The notes under the pieces: generated by a model
What the model saw: only the letters and a program-made list of their open reading frames with translations
Told to the model about the DNA's origin: nothing
The model's database searches: none
Shown here: positions 15,412 through 23,407 of the stretch, piece by piece
Layout of the letters: each line of letters begins with the position of its first letter
Numbering within the stretch: position 1 is the first letter of the stretch
Source: CAXTSE01 sp964246985
Lineage (GTDB): Bacteria > Actinomycetota > Actinomycetes > Actinomycetales > Microbacteriaceae
DNA: 64,000 bases
Reading direction: 5' to 3'
Assembly: GCA_964246985.1 (NCBI GenBank)
Contig: CAXTSE010000004.1
Coordinates: forward strand, 124,001-188,000
Made by a program: the position numbers and the translations under genes

Positions 15412-16602
15412 ATGTGGCAGCGTGCCATCCACCAGCTCTACGCACGTCCCGTGTACGCGTACGCGATGTCGCGGGTGCACAGCACCGGGCAGCTCCCGAT
15501 GCCGACCGATTCGCCGCTCGTCCACGCGGCGGGCCCCGACCCCATCCGGATCCTCGTCCTCGGCGGCTTCGCCATTCGTGGAATCGGCGTCGCCTCGTAC
15601 GATCTGAGCCTCTCGGGCAGCATCGCCCGGCAGCTGGCTCGCGTCACCGGACGCGGCGTCGACATCGACGTCCGCGGCTCGTCGGGGTTCACCGCCACCC
15701 GGTGCGTCGAGACGCTGAAGGAGACCGACACCCGCGAGTTCGACGCGGTCGTGCTGCAGGTCGGCGGCCACGAGCTGCTCGGCTTCCGGCCCATCGCCGC
15801 GTGGACCGAGGACATCCGTGAGGTCATCGACGCGGCCGTCCGCGCCGTCCCTGCGGGAACACCCGTCGTCGTTCTGGGGTCGCTTCCGCTCGCCGCCGTG
15901 ATGAACGCTCCCGCGCCCGTCCGATGGGCGATGCAGCGGCGGGCAGCGCGCATGAACGACGTGACCCGACGCGCCTGCGTGGCCACGCGATCCGTGTACT
16001 TCGCCGAGCTCACCCCCGACACGACGGGATCCCCGATCGGCGACGCGACCGGCAAGGTGTACCAGGAGTGGGCGCAGGACATCGTGCCGACCCTCGCCGC
16101 CGTGCTCTGCGGCGCGAAGGAGAGGGCCGCGGCCGAGGTCGACGAGGCCGCACGGCAGCGCGCCCTCGACGACCTGCACCTCAGCAGGGACCCGGATGCG
16201 CGCATCGAGCGGGTGGTGCGCATGGCCCGTGATTCGCTCGGGGTGGCCTCCGCGATGCTGACGATCATCGACCGCGACACCCAGTGGGCGAAGTCGGCGG
16301 TGCCCGAGCCGGTGTCCGATCTGGCGAGGCGGGACGCGTTCTGCGACGTCACGATCCGCACGCCGGGCATCTTCGTGGTCGAGGACGTCGCCTCCGACGC
16401 CACGTTCGACGAGCACTCGTGGGCCAGTGCCGACGCCCCCGGCTTCTATGCCGGCTATCCGCTCGAAGCTCCGGGCGGGCAGCGCATCGGCGCGCTGTGC
16501 GTGCTCGACCCCGCACCCCGGCACTTCACCCGCGAGGACGAGGCCATGCTGCGGAGTCTCGCACTGCGGGCGCAGCGGCTGCTCTGGGAGTCGGCCACCT
16601 GA
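15412..16602 (+). CDS. SGNH-hydrolase-like/GAF-domain protein, first paralogue
   Basis: A 396-residue two-domain protein. Residues 45-230 look like an SGNH/GDSL alpha/beta domain: ILVLGGFAIRGIGVASYD, where the usual GDS is altered, and AVVLQVGGHELLGF in place of the GxND block. Residues 255-395 form a GAF domain of the type following DLHLSRDPDARIERVVRMAR, with FYAGYPLEAPGGQRIGALCV. Start 15412 is preferred to 15406 because it aligns exactly with the second paralogue and gives correct ribosome-site spacing. Its stop overlaps the paralogue's start. The ligand and catalytic status are unknown. Confidence 0.75.
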   Translation: MWQRAIHQLYARPVYAYAMSRVHSTGQLPMPTDSPLVHAAGPDPIRILVLGGFAIRGIGVASYDLSLSGSIARQLARVTGRGVDIDVRGSSGFTATRCVETLKETDTREFDAVVLQVGGHELLGFRPIAAWTEDIREVIDAAVRAVPAGTPVVVLGSLPLAAVMNAPAPVRWAMQRRAARMNDVTRRACVATRSVYFAELTPDTTGSPIGDATGKVYQEWAQDIVPTLAAVLCGAKERAAAEVDEAARQRALDDLHLSRDPDARIERVVRMARDSLGVASAMLTIIDRDTQWAKSAVPEPVSDLARRDAFCDVTIRTPGIFVVEDVASDATFDEHSWASADAPGFYAGYPLEAPGGQRIGALCVLDPAPRHFTREDEAMLRSLALRAQRLLWESAT

Positions 16603-17810
16603 TGCTCGCCGAGGTTCTCCACCGCGCGTACGGGCCGATCGTCTACGCCTATACGACCGCGTTCATCAACCGGAAGGGACGCCTTCCGGTGCCCCACGAC
16701 CCCCCGATCGCTCACGCGTCGGGTCCGGATCCCGACCGCGTGCTCATCATCGGCGGACTCGCCGTGCGCGGGCTCGGGGTCGCCTCGTACCAGCTCGGGC
16801 TCGCGGGCCGTCTGGCGCGCGCGCTGTCGGCACGCACGGGACGCGGCGCCGATGTCGAGGCGATGGGCTTCGGGCACCTCGACACGGCGCGCGCCGCCGA
16901 CGAGCTGCGCCACGTCGACCTCGGCCGGTTCGACGCGATCGTGGTGCAGGCGGGCGGGTGGGAGCTGCTCTCGCTGCGGCCGATCCGGGCCTGGGCCGAC
17001 GACATCAGGCGGGTGCTCGCCGCGGTCGCGGAGGGTGCACCGATCGGCACCCCGGTGATCATCCTCGGCTCGATCCCCGTCGAGATGGGCGCGCCGTCGG
17101 TGCGACGCATCTTCTCGCAGCACGCTCGGCGGATGAACGCCGTCACGATCGCCGCCTGCGCGCGATCGCGCGTGGCCACGTTCGTCCCTCTCGTGACGGT
17201 GACGATGCCGCAGAGGAGCAGCGCCGCCAACACCCCGGTCACGGTCGACTACGCCCGCTGGGCCGAGGACATCGCGCCCGCGCTCGCCTCCGCGCTCTCG
17301 GAGGCGGCACCCCGCGAGACCGAGAGCACCGACGAGGAGGAGCGACAGCGGGCCCTCGACGACATGCACCTCACGCGAGATCCCGACATCCGGCTCGAGC
17401 GCATCGTGCGCATGGCGCGGGTCGTCTTCGGCACCACGGCCGCGGCTCTGACGATCATCGACGGCGACCGGCAGTGGATGAAGACCGTGGTCGGCGACAT
17501 GCCGACCGACGACCTGTCGCGAGACGACGCCGTGTGCGCCACCACCGTGCAGATGCGGGGGGCGTTCGTCGTCGAGGATCTCGCGCTCGACCCCGCCACG
17601 GCATCGATGCCGTGGGTCGGCGGGCCGGACGGCAAGCGCTTCTACGCCGGCTTCCCCCTCGAGGCTCCGGGCGGTCAGCGGATCGGGGCCCTGTGCGTGC
17701 TCGACGCGTCGCCGCGCACGTTCAGCTCCGATGAGGTGTCCCTGCTGCGCGACCTGGCGCTGCGCGCTCAGGCGGTCTTGTGGGATCCGCTGGACCCGTC
17801 GGTCGCCTAG
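16602..17810 (+). CDS. SGNH-hydrolase-like/GAF-domain protein, second paralogue
   Basis: A 402-residue tandem paralogue of the preceding gene, collinear throughout: VLIIGGLAVRGLGVASYQ, AIVVQAGGWELLSLRPIRAW, DMHLTRDPDIRLERIVRMAR and FYAGFPLEAPGGQRIGALCV. The start ATG overlaps the previous TGA by one base, so the two are made together and may form a heterodimer. The same departures from the GDS and GxND blocks are conserved in both copies, which argues that they are functional rather than decay. The GAF domain suggests ligand or redox sensing. Confidence 0.75.
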   Translation: MLAEVLHRAYGPIVYAYTTAFINRKGRLPVPHDPPIAHASGPDPDRVLIIGGLAVRGLGVASYQLGLAGRLARALSARTGRGADVEAMGFGHLDTARAADELRHVDLGRFDAIVVQAGGWELLSLRPIRAWADDIRRVLAAVAEGAPIGTPVIILGSIPVEMGAPSVRRIFSQHARRMNAVTIAACARSRVATFVPLVTVTMPQRSSAANTPVTVDYARWAEDIAPALASALSEAAPRETESTDEEERQRALDDMHLTRDPDIRLERIVRMARVVFGTTAAALTIIDGDRQWMKTVVGDMPTDDLSRDDAVCATTVQMRGAFVVEDLALDPATASMPWVGGPDGKRFYAGFPLEAPGGQRIGALCVLDASPRTFSSDEVSLLRDLALRAQAVLWDPLDPSVA

Positions 17811-17851
17811 CGCCGGAGGCGCGTGTCGAGACCCGCGCTAGCGTTGTCCGC

Positions 17852-19129
17852 GTGACACCGCCCTTCAAGCACCATCCCATCGACCCCGCCTCCCGCGACG
17901 CGCTCGCCGCGCAGGGACTGCGCTACGCCCTCGTCGACACCGACGACCGCGAGGAGTTCAGCGCGTGGAAGCAGGCCGCCTGGCGAGGGTTCCACGGTCC
18001 GACGCCGACCGCCGACGAGCTGGCCCTCCAGCTTCCCGGCGTCGCCTACCGACGCACCACGGGTGTCTACGACGACGGCATCGCCGATCCGCAGGTGCCG
18101 GTCGCCACGGTGGACTCGTGGGTCGCCGACCTGTCGGTGCCCGGAGGCGGCACGGTGCCCGCCTGGGCCATCAGCTCGGTGACGGTCTCACCGACGCACC
18201 GACGTCGCGGGATCGCGCGCGCTCTGCTGGAGGGCGAGCTGCGCACGGCGGTCGCCCTCGGCATCCCGATGGCCACCCTGACGGTGAGCGAGGCGACGAT
18301 CTACGGGCGGTTCGGCTTCGCGCCGGCCGCGCCGGCGGCCGACTGGACCTTCGACACCGCTCGCGTGCGGTGGACGGGACCGACGACGACGGGCCGAGTG
18401 GAGTTCATCTCGCTCGAACGCTGGCGCGCGGAGGTAGAGCCGCTGCACGAGTCCTGGCGAGCGTCGAACCCCGGCGAGATCGATGTCTGGTCGCTGAGGT
18501 GGGACCAGAAGATCGGCGCGGACGGGCATCCGGACGTCGCCAAGCCGCTCCGCGCGGCGAGGCACGTGGGGGTGTCGGGGCAGACGGAGGGGCTGGTGCT
18601 CTATCGCCTGATCGAGGGCTCCGGCGCCTTCACCGATCACACCCTGCAGGTCGAGTACCTGCTGACGACGACACCGGATGCGCACGCGGCCCTGTGGCGC
18701 TTCCTCCTCGAGAGCGACCTGGTCCGCACCGTCGTGGCGCCGCTGCGTCCGATCGATGATCCGGTGCGCTGGATGATCTCGGACTTCCGCGCCGTGAAGG
18801 TCGAGACCTACGACCACCTGTGGCTGCGCGTGCTGGACGTTCCTGCGGTCCTGGCGGCCCGATCGCTCGGCGACGCTCCGGTGGCGCTCGACGTCACCGA
18901 CCCCCTGGGCTTCGCAGCGGGCTCGTTCGATGTCCCGTCTGTCGAGCCCGTGGAGGCCCGCTCCGACGCCCTCCGCGCCGCTCTCTCGGTGAACGCCCTC
19001 AGCGCTCTCTACGCCGGTGGTGCCACGGCCCGCACCCTCGCGGCCGCGGGCCTCGTCTCCGGCGACGTCGAGGCGCTCCACCGAGCGTTCGCCACCCCCG
19101 CCACTCCCTGGCTGAGCGTCTGGTTCTGA
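17852..19129 (+). CDS. GNAT acetyltransferase, Eis-like
   Basis: A 425-residue protein with an N-terminal GNAT domain (acetyl-CoA loop VSPTHRRRGIARALL, about 112-126, and IYGRFGFAPA), a second degenerate GNAT-like region, and a C-terminal sterol-carrier-like domain ending AFATPATPWLSVWF. The terminal carboxylate of this tail is the usual catalytic base in Eis enzymes, which acetylate amines such as aminoglycosides or lysines. TAGCGT at 17839-17844, seven bases before the GTG, sets the start. The natural substrate cannot be told from sequence. Confidence 0.85.
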   Translation: MTPPFKHHPIDPASRDALAAQGLRYALVDTDDREEFSAWKQAAWRGFHGPTPTADELALQLPGVAYRRTTGVYDDGIADPQVPVATVDSWVADLSVPGGGTVPAWAISSVTVSPTHRRRGIARALLEGELRTAVALGIPMATLTVSEATIYGRFGFAPAAPAADWTFDTARVRWTGPTTTGRVEFISLERWRAEVEPLHESWRASNPGEIDVWSLRWDQKIGADGHPDVAKPLRAARHVGVSGQTEGLVLYRLIEGSGAFTDHTLQVEYLLTTTPDAHAALWRFLLESDLVRTVVAPLRPIDDPVRWMISDFRAVKVETYDHLWLRVLDVPAVLAARSLGDAPVALDVTDPLGFAAGSFDVPSVEPVEARSDALRAALSVNALSALYAGGATARTLAAAGLVSGDVEALHRAFATPATPWLSVWF

Positions 19130-19156
19130 GGAACCATCACGGCCTAGCCTGAGGGC

Positions 19157-20404
19157 ATGACGGAGTTCGCTCTCTTCCCCGCGCTCGCGGCACTGCTGGT
19201 GGTGGCGGCCCTTGTCGTGGTGGTGGTCGCAGCCGTCGCCTGGGCACGGCCGCGACCCGAGAAGCCGATCATCGTGCCGATGTACGATCGGCCGCCCGGC
19301 ATCGACCTGCTCGAATCCGCCGCCCTGGTGCGTCGCGATCGCCGCGGAGTGCCGTCGATGCTGGTCGACCTGGCCGTGCGCCGCGTCCTGCGCATCCTGG
19401 TCGAGGACGCCGACACCGGCACGCGCTTCACTCTCGAGCTCCTCAGCAGGGAGGGGCTCTCTCCCCTCGAGACGCGGCTGGTCGGCCTGCTCTTCGGCAC
19501 GACCGCCGAAGTCGGCGCGCGGCACGCCCTCCCGGCGACCGTGGCGGCGACAGGGGAGTCGCCCGCCCTGGTGCGTCTGCGCGCGGCGGCCCGGCGCAGC
19601 ATCCGAGATCGTGGTCTCATGCGGCCGCCCGACACGTCGGGTGTCGCGCCGTTGCGGCGGGCGGCGGGCGGTGTCCTGATCGCGGCGATCGCCCTCTTCG
19701 TCATCTCCCTCATCGCGGACCAGGTGACGGGGTGGACCATCCTCGCCGTCGTGGGGTCGGGCCTTGTGGCCGGGGTGATCATGCCGCGCCTGCTCCGGCG
19801 TGAGCCTCTGCCGAGCCCGGAGGGTGCGCGCCTGCGAGATCACGTGCTCGGCTTGCGCATGTACCTGCAGCTCGCCGAGCAGGAGCGGTTCCGGATGCTG
19901 CAGAGCCCCGAGGGCGCGGAGCGGGTCAGCATCTTCACGGTCGACGAGGGCGACCGCGGATCGGCGCTGAAGCTGTACGAGCGCCTCCTGCCCTTCGCAG
20001 TGCTGTGGGGCATCGACGATCGGTGGACGCGCGAGATGAGCCCCTACCTGCCCGAGGACGCCGGCGACTGGTATGGCGGCAGCCTGAGCGACTTCGCGAT
20101 CCAGTACGCCGTCCTCAGCTCCTACGTGGCCACTGACCCGAACCTCGACGACAGCGGCACCCAGGACGAGCAGGATGCGGAAGCAGACGGCGACGACCCC
20201 GGAGACGGCGACGCGGACTCCGGGGACAGCGGCGATCACGGCGCGGATGCGAGCGGCGGCGACTGGGGCGACGACGCGGGCGCCGGTTCTTCCTTCGGCG
20301 GCGACAGCTTCGGCGGCGGCGACAGCGGCTGGGGCGGCGGCGACTCCGGCGGAGGCGACTCAGGTGGCGGGGGAGACGGGGGCGGCGGAGGCGGAGGCGA
20401 CTGA
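19157..20404 (+). CDS. DUF2207-like membrane protein with Gly-rich tail
   Basis: A 415-residue protein. It has an N-terminal membrane segment (residues 8-30), a cytosolic part with YDRPPGIDLLESAALVRRDR and MLVDLAVRRVLRI, two central membrane segments (about 178-215), then EQERFRMLQSPEGAERV and a last domain. This matches the C-terminal half of DUF2207 proteins. The final 90 residues are Asp-rich then (GGGDS)n-like low complexity. TAGCCT at 19145-19150 is six bases before the ATG. The function is unknown. Confidence 0.7.
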   Translation: MTEFALFPALAALLVVAALVVVVVAAVAWARPRPEKPIIVPMYDRPPGIDLLESAALVRRDRRGVPSMLVDLAVRRVLRILVEDADTGTRFTLELLSREGLSPLETRLVGLLFGTTAEVGARHALPATVAATGESPALVRLRAAARRSIRDRGLMRPPDTSGVAPLRRAAGGVLIAAIALFVISLIADQVTGWTILAVVGSGLVAGVIMPRLLRREPLPSPEGARLRDHVLGLRMYLQLAEQERFRMLQSPEGAERVSIFTVDEGDRGSALKLYERLLPFAVLWGIDDRWTREMSPYLPEDAGDWYGGSLSDFAIQYAVLSSYVATDPNLDDSGTQDEQDAEADGDDPGDGDADSGDSGDHGADASGGDWGDDAGAGSSFGGDSFGGGDSGWGGGDSGGGDSGGGGDGGGGGGGD

Positions 20405-20441
20405 GGCCGCCATCGCGGATATCGGCCCATAGCCTGGTCGC

Positions 20442-20924
20442 ATGGTCTTCGACGAGGTGTGCGTTGTGTACCTGCTCCGCACCGGCACGGCTGGCGACGA
20501 GGTCCTCCTCGGCGAGAAGCTCTACGGGCTCGGTAAGGGCCGCCTCGTCGGGCCTGGCGGCAAGATCGAGTCCGGTGAGACTCCGACAAAGGCGGCCGTC
20601 CGCGAGGTCGCCGAGGAGGTCGGTCTGCAGGTCGACCCGGCCGACCTGACGGTCGTCGGGCGCCTCGACTACGAGTTCCCGGACAAGCCCGAGTGGAGTC
20701 AGCGGTCGTGGGTGCTGACAGCCCGCCGGTGGACGGGCGAGGTGCGTGCATCAGACGAGCTCGTTCCTCGGTGGGTCCCGGTCGCCGAGATCCCGTACGA
20801 CGCGATGTGGAGCGACGCGAAGTTGTGGCTGCCGTCGGTGCTCGTGGGCGGAAATGCGGTGGCGCGCGCCGTCTTCGGCAGCGACAACGCCACCGTGGTC
20901 AGCTTCGGCGACGTCAGCGAGTGA
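20442..20924 (+). CDS. Nudix hydrolase, MutT-like
   Basis: A 160-residue Nudix enzyme with a complete Nudix box at about 45-67 (GPGGKIESGETPTKA, then REVAEEVGL), giving all the metal-binding Glu residues. The KLYGLGKGRLVGPGGK approach and DYEFPDKPEWSQ resemble 8-oxo-dGTP/oxidised-nucleotide sanitisers. TAGCCT at 20430-20435 is six bases before the ATG, so it is leaderless. The 3' end overlaps the convergent HNH gene by 11 bp. Confidence 0.85.
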   Translation: MVFDEVCVVYLLRTGTAGDEVLLGEKLYGLGKGRLVGPGGKIESGETPTKAAVREVAEEVGLQVDPADLTVVGRLDYEFPDKPEWSQRSWVLTARRWTGEVRASDELVPRWVPVAEIPYDAMWSDAKLWLPSVLVGGNAVARAVFGSDNATVVSFGDVSE

Positions 20925-21807
20925 ACAGATCGAAGCGCGTGCTGAGGCGCTCGCGCGACGGCCAGTTGGAAGGCCTTGCGGGCAAGGTGAGCTCCGCACC
21001 ATCCATCTCTTGAATGCCGTGCTTGAGCATCGGCCCATCGACCTCCCGCATGAGAGCCGCATTGACGTGGACTCTGTAGTCGGGTGATACGCCCAGAAGA
21101 TTGTTGTCGTACGCAGAGTGATGAATCTTGCATAAGGCCATGCCGTTCGTCACATGGGCGATTCCGCCATCCTCACGATCCGCCACGATGTGCGCGGCGT
21201 CGAGGAGCTCTGGATGGCGAAGGCGACAGACGGCACACGTTGACGCGTAGGCCACGATGACCTGAGCTCGGAAGACCGGTTGATGCACTCGGCGCCTGAC
21301 CATCTGAGCGACATATCGACGGTCAATCAGTGGCTCCTCCGAGCCGAGAGTGTAGGACCTCCACGCGGAGCTGTCAGCGGCAATGACGAAATGCTCCGCT
21401 CGGCGGTCTTCGCCAACGACGTAGGCGGGGAGGATGGGGACATAGACGTTAGGGGCGGGCTTCCGGAAGATGATGATCGGCTTCTGCGAGTCCATTGCCC
21501 GGCGCAGCTTTCGGTTGTCGCCGCCGACCAGATCGCCCGCGCGATGGGCATACCTCAGGAGCCCGTCGTCGCCAATGCGGTCAGGATAGGGACCGTCTAA
21601 CGAGTTGACGACCGCCAAGGTCTCGTCGAAGTCCGCCGGATTCCGGATGCCTCGATTGGGATCGATGAGGGCAATGCGTCGACCTTCGACGGAGTATGCG
21701 AGAAGGTCGGCTCGTGAGATGTACCCGCCGTTCCGATCCGACATCAGCTCGACGTCGGCAAAGATCGCGAGGCGCAGGCGATCCTGTTCGTCGGGGTCGA
21801 TCGCCAT
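20914..21807 (-). CDS. HNH restriction-type endonuclease
   Basis: A 297-residue protein. The N-terminal 170 residues follow the conserved pattern of a putative DNA-recognition domain found with HNH nucleases (RNGGYISRADLLAY, DPNRGIRNPADFDETLAVV, YVPILPAYVVGEDRRAEHF). The C-terminal HNH domain has a zinc pair CAVC, the metal/catalytic DAAHIVADRE, HVTNGMALCKIHH and YDNNLLGV. This layout is seen in nucleases that cut modified or foreign DNA. The gene and its upstream region are visibly AT-richer than their neighbours, suggesting recent transfer. There is no methylase beside it. A weak TATGAA box lies just before the ATG. Confidence 0.82.
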   Translation of the reverse strand: MAIDPDEQDRLRLAIFADVELMSDRNGGYISRADLLAYSVEGRRIALIDPNRGIRNPADFDETLAVVNSLDGPYPDRIGDDGLLRYAHRAGDLVGGDNRKLRRAMDSQKPIIIFRKPAPNVYVPILPAYVVGEDRRAEHFVIAADSSAWRSYTLGSEEPLIDRRYVAQMVRRRVHQPVFRAQVIVAYASTCAVCRLRHPELLDAAHIVADREDGGIAHVTNGMALCKIHHSAYDNNLLGVSPDYRVHVNAALMREVDGPMLKHGIQEMDGAELTLPARPSNWPSRERLSTRFDLFTR

Positions 21808-21843
21808 GGCTATTCATAGCAGCCTTGCTGCACCACCCGCGAG

Positions 21844-21875
21844 CGCGGGACCGAGCCTCTTGGCCCGGACCCGCG
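21844..21875 (-). terminator. Strong hairpin downstream of rtcB
   Basis: On the minus strand CGCGGGTCCGGGCC pairs with GGCTCGGTCCCGCG (12 Watson-Crick pairs, one wobble, one mismatch) around an AAGAG loop, between rtcB and the HNH gene. There is no T-run, so it may be an inefficient terminator or an mRNA-end stabiliser. Confidence 0.5.
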
Positions 21876-21895
21876 CCCGCGAGCGGCGCGATCCA

Positions 21896-23071
21896 TTAGT
21901 CGCCCTTCACGTTCACGATCTGGCGGAGCGTGTGGCGGATGCGCACCAGGTCGGCGGCGTCGGCCATCACCTGGTCGATCGGCTTGTAGGCCGCCGGGAT
22001 CTCGTCGACGAAGGCGTCGGTGTCGCGGTACTCGATGCCGACCATCGCCGCTCGCAGATCCTCGACCGAGAACGACCGCCGCGCCGCCGACCGAGAGTAC
22101 TCGCGGCCCGCGCCGTGCGGCGACGACTGCAGCGCAACCGGGTTGCCGAGTCCCTCGACGACATACGACGCGGTGCCCATCGAGCCGGGGATCAGCCCGA
22201 GCTCGCCGACGCGCGCCGAGATGGCGCCCTTACGGGACAGCCACACTGATTTGCCGAAGTGGGTCTCCTGCTGCGTGAAGTTGTGGTGGCAGTTGATCCG
22301 CTCCCGCTCCTCGACAGGGACGCCCATGTGCTCCGACAGCTGCCGCAGCACGCGGTCCATCATTTCCTCGCGATTGAGCAGGGCGAAACGCTGCGCCCAC
22401 CGCAGCTCGGCGATGTACCTGTCGAACTCAGGCGTGCCCTCGACGAGGTAGGCGAGGTCCGGGTCGGGGAGGGTGATCCACCACTTCGCCATCTCGGCCT
22501 TCGCGACCTTGATGTGGTGCTGCGCGATCCGGTTGCCGACGCCGCGGCTGCCCGAGTGCAGGAACAGCCACACCGCATCCGTCTCATCCAGCGACACCTC
22601 GATGAAGTGGTTACCTGAGCCGAGCGTGCCCAGCTGAAGCTCCCAGGACGAGGCGTATGCCGCCGGGTCGAAACCGGAGGCGGCGGCCAGGTCCCCGAGC
22701 TCCGCCACGCGAGGCTCGGCGGTGGCCACCACCTTGCGGTTGCGGGCGCCCGCCGAGAGCGGGACGGCACGCTCGATCTGCTCGCGCAGCTGAGAGAGCG
22801 GGATCGCTACCGCATCCATGTCGGCCTTCGTGAACTGCGTCTTCACGGCGATCATGCCGCAACCGATGTCGACGCCGACGGCGGCCGGCATCACCGCACG
22901 CAGGGTGGGGATGACGGAGCCGACGGTCGCGCCGAGGCCCAGGTGGGCATCCGGCATGAGGGCCAGGTGCGGGTAGATGAACGGCATCGTCGAGGTGGTG
23001 CGAGCCTGCTCCTCGGCGTTGGAGTCGAGGATGCTCGCCCAGCTGAGCAGCCGGTCGGTGATGGTCTTCAT
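21896..23071 (-). CDS. rtcB: RtcB family RNA ligase
   Basis: A 391-residue RtcB enzyme, which joins 2',3'-cyclic phosphate to 5'-OH RNA ends using GTP and Mn2+. Key motifs are present: MPDAHLGLGATVGS, VGVDIGCGM with the metal Cys (71), GSGNHFIEV, LHSGSRGVG, NCHHN, and SSPHGAGREYSR, whose His (about 310) carries the guanylate. AAAGG precedes the ATG. The gene is preceded on the same strand by a 21-codon reading frame and a terminator-like hairpin, and is divergent from a DarT-like gene. Expression is probably induced rather than constitutive. There is no archease or PrfH nearby. Confidence 0.92.
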   Translation of the reverse strand: MKTITDRLLSWASILDSNAEEQARTTSTMPFIYPHLALMPDAHLGLGATVGSVIPTLRAVMPAAVGVDIGCGMIAVKTQFTKADMDAVAIPLSQLREQIERAVPLSAGARNRKVVATAEPRVAELGDLAAASGFDPAAYASSWELQLGTLGSGNHFIEVSLDETDAVWLFLHSGSRGVGNRIAQHHIKVAKAEMAKWWITLPDPDLAYLVEGTPEFDRYIAELRWAQRFALLNREEMMDRVLRQLSEHMGVPVEERERINCHHNFTQQETHFGKSVWLSRKGAISARVGELGLIPGSMGTASYVVEGLGNPVALQSSPHGAGREYSRSAARRSFSVEDLRAAMVGIEYRDTDAFVDEIPAAYKPIDQVMADAADLVRIRHTLRQIVNVKGD

Positions 23072-23096
23072 GGTCCTTTCGTTTCTGTTGGGAGGC

Positions 23097-23143
23097 TCGG
23101 AAAATGAAAGAACGCCCCGAGCCTGATGAAAGGCGCGGAGCGT
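23097..23143 (-). terminator. Terminator-like hairpin between leader peptide and rtcB
   Basis: On the minus strand ACGCTCCGCGCC (23143-23132) pairs with GGCTCGGGGCGT (23123-23112): ten Watson-Crick pairs, one wobble, one mismatch, loop TTTCATCA. The T-rich TCTTTCATTTT follows at once. It lies 20 bases after the leader frame's stop and about 40 before the rtcB ATG, the usual place for an attenuator. Confidence 0.65.
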
Positions 23144-23162
23144 CGGGATACGACGAGCGTGC

Positions 23163-23228
23163 CTACGTGAGCTGCTGGTTTCCGCGCGAGAGTTCGCGCA
23201 GTGCGGGGCCGGTACTCATGGTCGACAT
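23163..23228 (-). CDS. 21-residue leader peptide upstream of rtcB
   Basis: A short frame, MSTMSTGPALR...QQLT, ending in TAG. It has one of the best Shine-Dalgarno sites in the window (GGAAGGAG, seven bases before the ATG), which is unusual for a genome full of leaderless genes. It follows directly from the promoter at 23279-23308 and precedes a terminator-like hairpin and rtcB. There are no membrane or signal features. A role as a translated sensor controlling rtcB read-through is inferred. The CAG-CAG pair near its end is the only repeated codon. Confidence 0.55.
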   Translation of the reverse strand: MSTMSTGPALRELSRGNQQLT

Positions 23229-23278
23229 GGCAACGCTCCTTCCAACGGGACAGGTGCCGGGATCGGCACGGAATTGCG

Positions 23279-23308
23279 AGCATAGTTCGGCGCTGGAGTC
23301 GCTTGCAA
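23279..23308 (-). promoter_or_regulatory. Promoter of the rtcB leader
   Basis: Minus-strand -35 TTGCAA (23308-23303), 18-base spacer, -10 TATGCT (23284-23279). It is the best complete sigma-70-type promoter I see in the window. It gives a 5' leader of about 40 bases before the peptide and about 200 before rtcB. Confidence 0.65.
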
Positions 23309-23407
23309 GCACGTGACCGAAACGAGACACGGGCGCGTCGCACCCGCATCACGTACATTGGAGAGGACGACTGACTCACCACCGCAGCCGTCCGGGAAGG
23401 CAGGACG

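Noticed and set aside
20281..20403. Repetitive GGCGGCGAC-type DNA that could be read as a tandem repeat array
   Set aside because: It is the coding sequence of a Gly/Asp/Ser tail in the DUF2207-like protein and is irregular, not a true array.
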